Positions 60,101 through 64,000 of a stretch of 64,000 nt of DNA are shown here, piece by piece. The position numbers and the translations under genes are program-made. Source of the DNA: Narthecium ossifragum. Taxonomy: Eukaryota > Streptophyta > Magnoliopsida > Dioscoreales > Nartheciaceae. Within the stretch, counting starts at the first letter, position 1, and the number at the start of each line of letters is the position of its first letter. The stretch lies in the NCBI GenBank assembly GCA_963920575.1, contig OY986972.1, forward strand, positions 24,848,672 to 24,912,671. The letters run 5' to 3'. The notes under the pieces are model-generated. The model saw nothing but the letters and a program-made list of their open reading frames with translations, did not search any database and was not told the origin of the DNA.

Positions 60101-63100
60101 GTACTGGAAGCCGAATCCACTCCTCGGAAGAGTCTATGCTCTTCCTATAAGCCTGTCCATTTCTGTCACCATGTTTCTGCTTGATTTCAGAAGATCTCTC
60201 CTCTTGTGCCTGTAAAGGCAGTTTTGATGTTCCACCCCTGGGTATCCATCTTTTATCTTCATATCTGCAGTATCATAGGTTGTGGAAGGTAAAAACTTAA
60301 ACCTGTAAAGATAATGAATTATAAGCACAGAGAGCTTAGATCGTAAAGAAGAGCCATACTTTGCACGAATGAAATTCTCGATGCCAACTCTGTCATAGTT
60401 AGGAGGCAGTTCTGCTTCCCAGTAGCTGTTTGACTTTTCATTTCCCATTGCTGTGACAGAAAAGAAAAAAAGATAGGAAAAATTAAGTCCACCAAGCTGC
60501 TTTTGAGGTATCTTGATAAAAAAAGCCTTGAAGATAATCCAGAAGTCCAGAAAAGAAAGGTTAACTTATATACTTTGGATAAAAGCAACCTGCTCTGGAA
60601 GCCACGTGTCTAGAGTTGCAGATCTCACCTACAGTAGTCACCAAGAAATGATGAGACTGAATTATAAGTAAACAAATTTCCAAAGCTCAAATGACATACA
60701 ATTTATTGTCATATAGTCGAAGCATGCCAGTAATTAGATCAACTAATTGCTTGGACTCCATGGAAAAGTTCTATAGCATCAACGAATATTTCAGCCATTA
60801 AGAACCTGTAAAACCTAGGGTTTGCCAAGTTGAGCGACCCAACAACATTTTAGCCAATCAAAATCTCTCGACCGCCTCCCTCACATAGATGGACACATAC
60901 ATGTGAATTTCATAACCCGACTAATGGTGAGAAACTGAGAATTTGGTTAATTATAAGAACAAAAGATAACGTAATTAATGAAATAAATTGAGAAAAATAG
61001 TAGTAAAAAAGATCAAGGTGCTAATAAAACTAGCAACCCTATTCTGAGATCAAAGAAGAAATGATTTCGAGGTGAAAAAGAATAACAAAGGCAAGTTATG
61101 AATGGCACAAAGAGAACATGGGAAACCGATTAGAAAAGACCAAGAAAGACACAAAACTTAACATGCTCCAAAGAATGTAGCTTCATAAGCTCTTTATCCC
61201 TTTCTTAATGCAAATTATAATAGTTCTCTCTAACACAGTGCTGCTGCTGCTTCAATGATGATGAAGACTAGAGGCTTGCTAATGTTCTGGAATCATAAGA
61301 TGATTGTCAGGTCAATGACACAATTTAGAACTAGATTCCAAAAGCATGTTGCTTAGAAATCTTAAAATAAAATAATTGAACAGGGAGAGAGAACTGATAC
61401 AGCCCATACAACATACCGAAATTAAAAGGAGACAAAAACAAGGAAATTAGACGATGTCAACAGAATCTCTGTTCTCTTATGTGATTCTGTGTAAACATTT
61501 ACCAATAGAAGTCTCATTTTTACTAAAGGAAGTTAATCGAATTGAAAAATATACGAACCTTTGATATGTGCACTCCTAAGCTTCTATGGATTCCGGAACA
61601 CTGCATGCAGATAAAGATTCCGAAATTCACACTAGCCCATCGCGGACCTCTGCAAAAGAATGTATGAGTGTTAGACTGAAGCTGGATTAAAAGAAGGTAT
61701 AAAAGTAACAGCAGAACAAGGACTGCATGATCGATTCAAACTATCTAGAGAAAAGACCTTTACATGACCGTCAAAACCTATCAGATCTGAAAAAAGGAAA
61801 AGAAAAGAATGGTGTTATCATAGTCTCATAGAGGAGAGCAGAAGTAAATTATAAGTGAAGATGACAGAATTTTGCAATTCAAAAGGGGTTTCACTAATCA
61901 AATGATTCAAATCTAGAAAACCACCTTTTTTATATTTAAAGGTCGGTTACCGAAAGAACCACAAAATGATATCCTATTCGATTGTATATCCTCAAGTGCC
62001 AATCTTAAGCTATGACACACTAATAAACACGTCTCAACAGAGGCTGTCTAATCTAGGAAGATGAGAACACAGAGTCCACCTTCAATATATCTCTCTGAGA
62101 AAAGATCAATATAAATTGAAGTTAAAGAGGAGAAATTCTAAATCTAACATCCAAAATCTAAGAAGTGAAAGATATTAAATTGTAATTGAAGAATTGGATA
62201 ATTTCCATTTCTATTTTGAGAGAGGTTATCACATTACATGTAAGAGCTTCTAAATGAAAAAATTTCAACCTTGAACAAACAACATATGGATACTGGTCTT
62301 ACTTGGATTTGCAGTCAGCACATTCCCTATTCTCTGGCAATTTCAGAAGTCCCTCCAATATCTGCAAGTTACCAGATCAATTATAATTACACTAGCCATA
62401 AATAAGTTTGAATCAGCAACTGAAATGGGAAACAACAGTAACCAGTTTCAGGGCACGGACATAGGCATTGGAATCATAATGTACTTAAACCGATCAAAAG
62501 GTACACTATACAGCTACAATTGGCAGTTCAAAGAGTTGATAAAAGAAAAGGGGAAGAACCTAGATTGTGATATGAGCTCTTAAGTACATGTCATAGAGAT
62601 GAAATTCCTAAATTTAACAGAGGAGATACTTTAGCTACTTCATGGAACATTAAAAGGAATCAACGGGAATATGGAATGAACCTGACGCATGAAACCAATT
62701 AAGCAAGATAATAATAAGAAAACTATGATCCGATTTAAGATGGGCCAAATGAGTCACCAAGATTACAATTTAAAACAGAAAAATAAGAAAAAGCACAGAA
62801 CAGATGGCATAAGCCAAAAGAAAAAATCAAAGAATTACAAAAGCTTCGCATCAACAATAATACAACTCCTACACGGCAAGAATCATCATCATCAGAAGAA
62901 TCATTTAACCTTATTTCACGCCCCCATCACCTTTCTCGCAATCGAATGATACCGATATCACGCAACTAGCTCTTCCATTCTTGAATCTCAAATCTTTAAG
63001 AGACCATCACAAAAGAAATTCCACAGGAGACACGATTTTAAACCAAAAATGCAACCCAGTAAAAGGAAAACCAAAAAGAACATCCCCAGATTCCAGATTT

Positions 63101-63290
63101 CAACTTGCACACATCCATAACGCCAAATTAGCCAAATCTATTGAATGGGTTCTCAAAAAATCCGACTTTAAGCCCAATGGGGATGCCAAATTCCCGATCT
63201 AGCAACGGAAGATATACAGATCGCGGATAGAATAAATACCTTTTTATGCTTGGCATTGAGCTCCTTTGTAACAGACGCCTTCTCGTTCAT
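57131..63290 (-). CDS. AGD5: Arf GTPase-activating protein, AGD5/NEVERSHED type, 11 exons
   Basis: Minus-strand exons 63290-63240, 62361-62303, 61649-61559, 60628-60574, 60450-60360, 60264-60054, 59234-58979, 58748-58570, 58091-57891, 57807-57749 and 57287-57131 join in frame to 469 residues. The ArfGAP zinc finger is C-X2-C-X16-C-X2-C (Cys31, 34, 51, 54), with the arginine finger in GIHRSLG (Arg59). [15 protein letters not shown] and [20 protein letters not shown] follow, all typical of the family. After residue 130 the chain is disordered: Lys/Pro-rich, then [11 protein letters not shown], an [11 protein letters not shown] segment, a Gln-rich stretch ([20 protein letters not shown]) and the C-terminal [19 protein letters not shown]5 (NEVERSHED) acts at the trans-Golgi network/endosomes and in organ shedding; Arabidopsis AGD5 is about 480 residues. 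For exon 7 the donor GTAAGT at 58978 was chosen because it alone keeps frame and gives GFQS-AED. Confidence 0.94.
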
Positions 63291-63800
63291 CGTGGCTCCC
63301 AAATCCCCGCCTTAGATTCGAGATTGGGCTGGTAAACGAGAGATTTTATTGATAATGATGATAAAATCGAACCAAAATTCAGAAGGCTCTCCTCCTCTCT
63401 TCACGCCGGCACAGAAAGACAGAGAGAGAGAGAGCAACGGAACGATCTCTTGACCTTCTTCTTTCTCTCGCTTGTCCTATTTAGTTTCCGGATTCTATTT
63501 CGATTCTAATAAATTTAGGGGCTTTTCTGATAGTTAGCCGACTCTCGCACGTACGAAGGGTCATCACGCGTGTCTCTCTCTCTCTTCACACGATCATCTA
63601 AGTGCGAAATTAGATCAGAGCCCTTGGTTTTCAATCCAACGTCTTGGAGTAGTGGATACGAGTCCAATTTCGACGCTAGCGTGAGAAGGCTAATAAAGGT
63701 TGGCTGCTGGTTGTTATTCGTGAACGTGACAAATGCATTTTTATATTAAATTATTAACATGTATTATTTCTTATGAATAAAGATTCGTGCACATCGACAT
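63291..63800. other. 5' leader and promoter side of the ArfGAP gene
   Basis: Contains GA/CT microsatellites (GA run at about 63420-63433, TCTC run at about 63572-63585), common in plant leaders and promoters. No other gene is seen. Confidence 0.4.
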
Positions 63801-63831
63801 GTATAGGATAAATAAAAGAATCAGTACTTGG

Positions 63832-63908
63832 CTACCGATAGATGGCATACTTGACTACCGATAGGTGACATACTTGACTACCGATAGGTGGCATACTTGG
63901 CTACCGAT
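63832..63908. repeat. 23-bp tandem repeat
   Basis: Just over three copies of CTACCGATAG(A/G)TG(G/A)CATACTTG(A/G). They lie within a larger block (63801-64000) that starts to repeat at about 63968: AGAATC(A/G)GTA(C/T)TTG(G/A)CTA occurs at 63818 and again at 63983, so the array probably continues past the window. Confidence 0.8.
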
Positions 63909-63914
63909 TGAATG

Positions 63915-63970
63915 TATCGGTATCCCACTGCCGATATCTTCATCTATCCTATCAGTAGTGGGTTACCGAT
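63915..63970. repeat. Imperfect palindrome in the TACCGAT array
   Basis: ATCGGTATCCCACT at the left is close to the reverse complement of AGTGGGTTACCGAT at the right. GATA and TATC continue the pairing inward. Confidence 0.7.
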
Positions 63971-64000
63971 AAGATAGATGAAAGAATCGGTATTTGACTA

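Overview
This is nuclear DNA from a flowering plant. It is AT-rich, its genes are split by many short GT-AG introns, and its spacers are packed with plant transposons (LINEs, Mutator/MULE, hAT and Harbinger-type MITEs, solo LTRs). The genes belong to land-plant families: class VIII myosin, plant sphingosine kinase, VAL-type B3 repressor, QWRF protein, DUF4408/DUF761 protein and an AGD5-type ArfGAP. I cannot fix the species; a monocot is possible but not shown. LAYOUT. 1-303 (-): first coding exon of a class VIII myosin that runs off the left edge. 4083-6568 (+): a small lysine-rich protein with a Mutator MITE in its second intron. 7183-9383: a LINE-derived insertion with clear target-site duplications (TSDs), lacking its reverse transcriptase and carrying a nested MITE. 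9400-15390: gene-free, with a tandem duplication and MITE relics. 15400-17179 (-): a 5'-truncated LINE split by a GC-rich hAT-type MITE. 18325-24589 (+): sphingosine kinase. 25016-35814: a three-layer transposon nest. Its largest layer is a 9.76-kb MULE carrying a Ulp1-type protease gene (+) and a MULE transposase gene (-) in tail-to-tail orientation, both broken. 37201-44281 (+): VAL/HSI2-type B3 repressor. 45168-47751 (+): QWRF microtubule-associated protein. 48386-49890: TIR-like element with a solo LTR inside. 50988-52342 (-): DUF4408/DUF761 protein. 52343-57130: spacer with LTR relics. 57131-63290 (-): ArfGAP related to AGD5/NEVERSHED. 63801-64000: edge of a satellite-like array built on a TACCGATA motif. 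The host genes are unrelated single-copy genes, not a pathway cluster; each has its own promoter side. Exon models for SPHK, VAL, QWRF, DUF4408, AGD5 and the small basic protein were built by hand from splice sites and all keep frame from start to stop. The most unusual region is the MULE at 26044-35800. Its introns and the spacer between its two genes are filled with about 75 copies of a core TTTTCATCTT, all on the + strand although the two genes point in opposite directions. The nesting order there can be read directly from three sets of TSDs.
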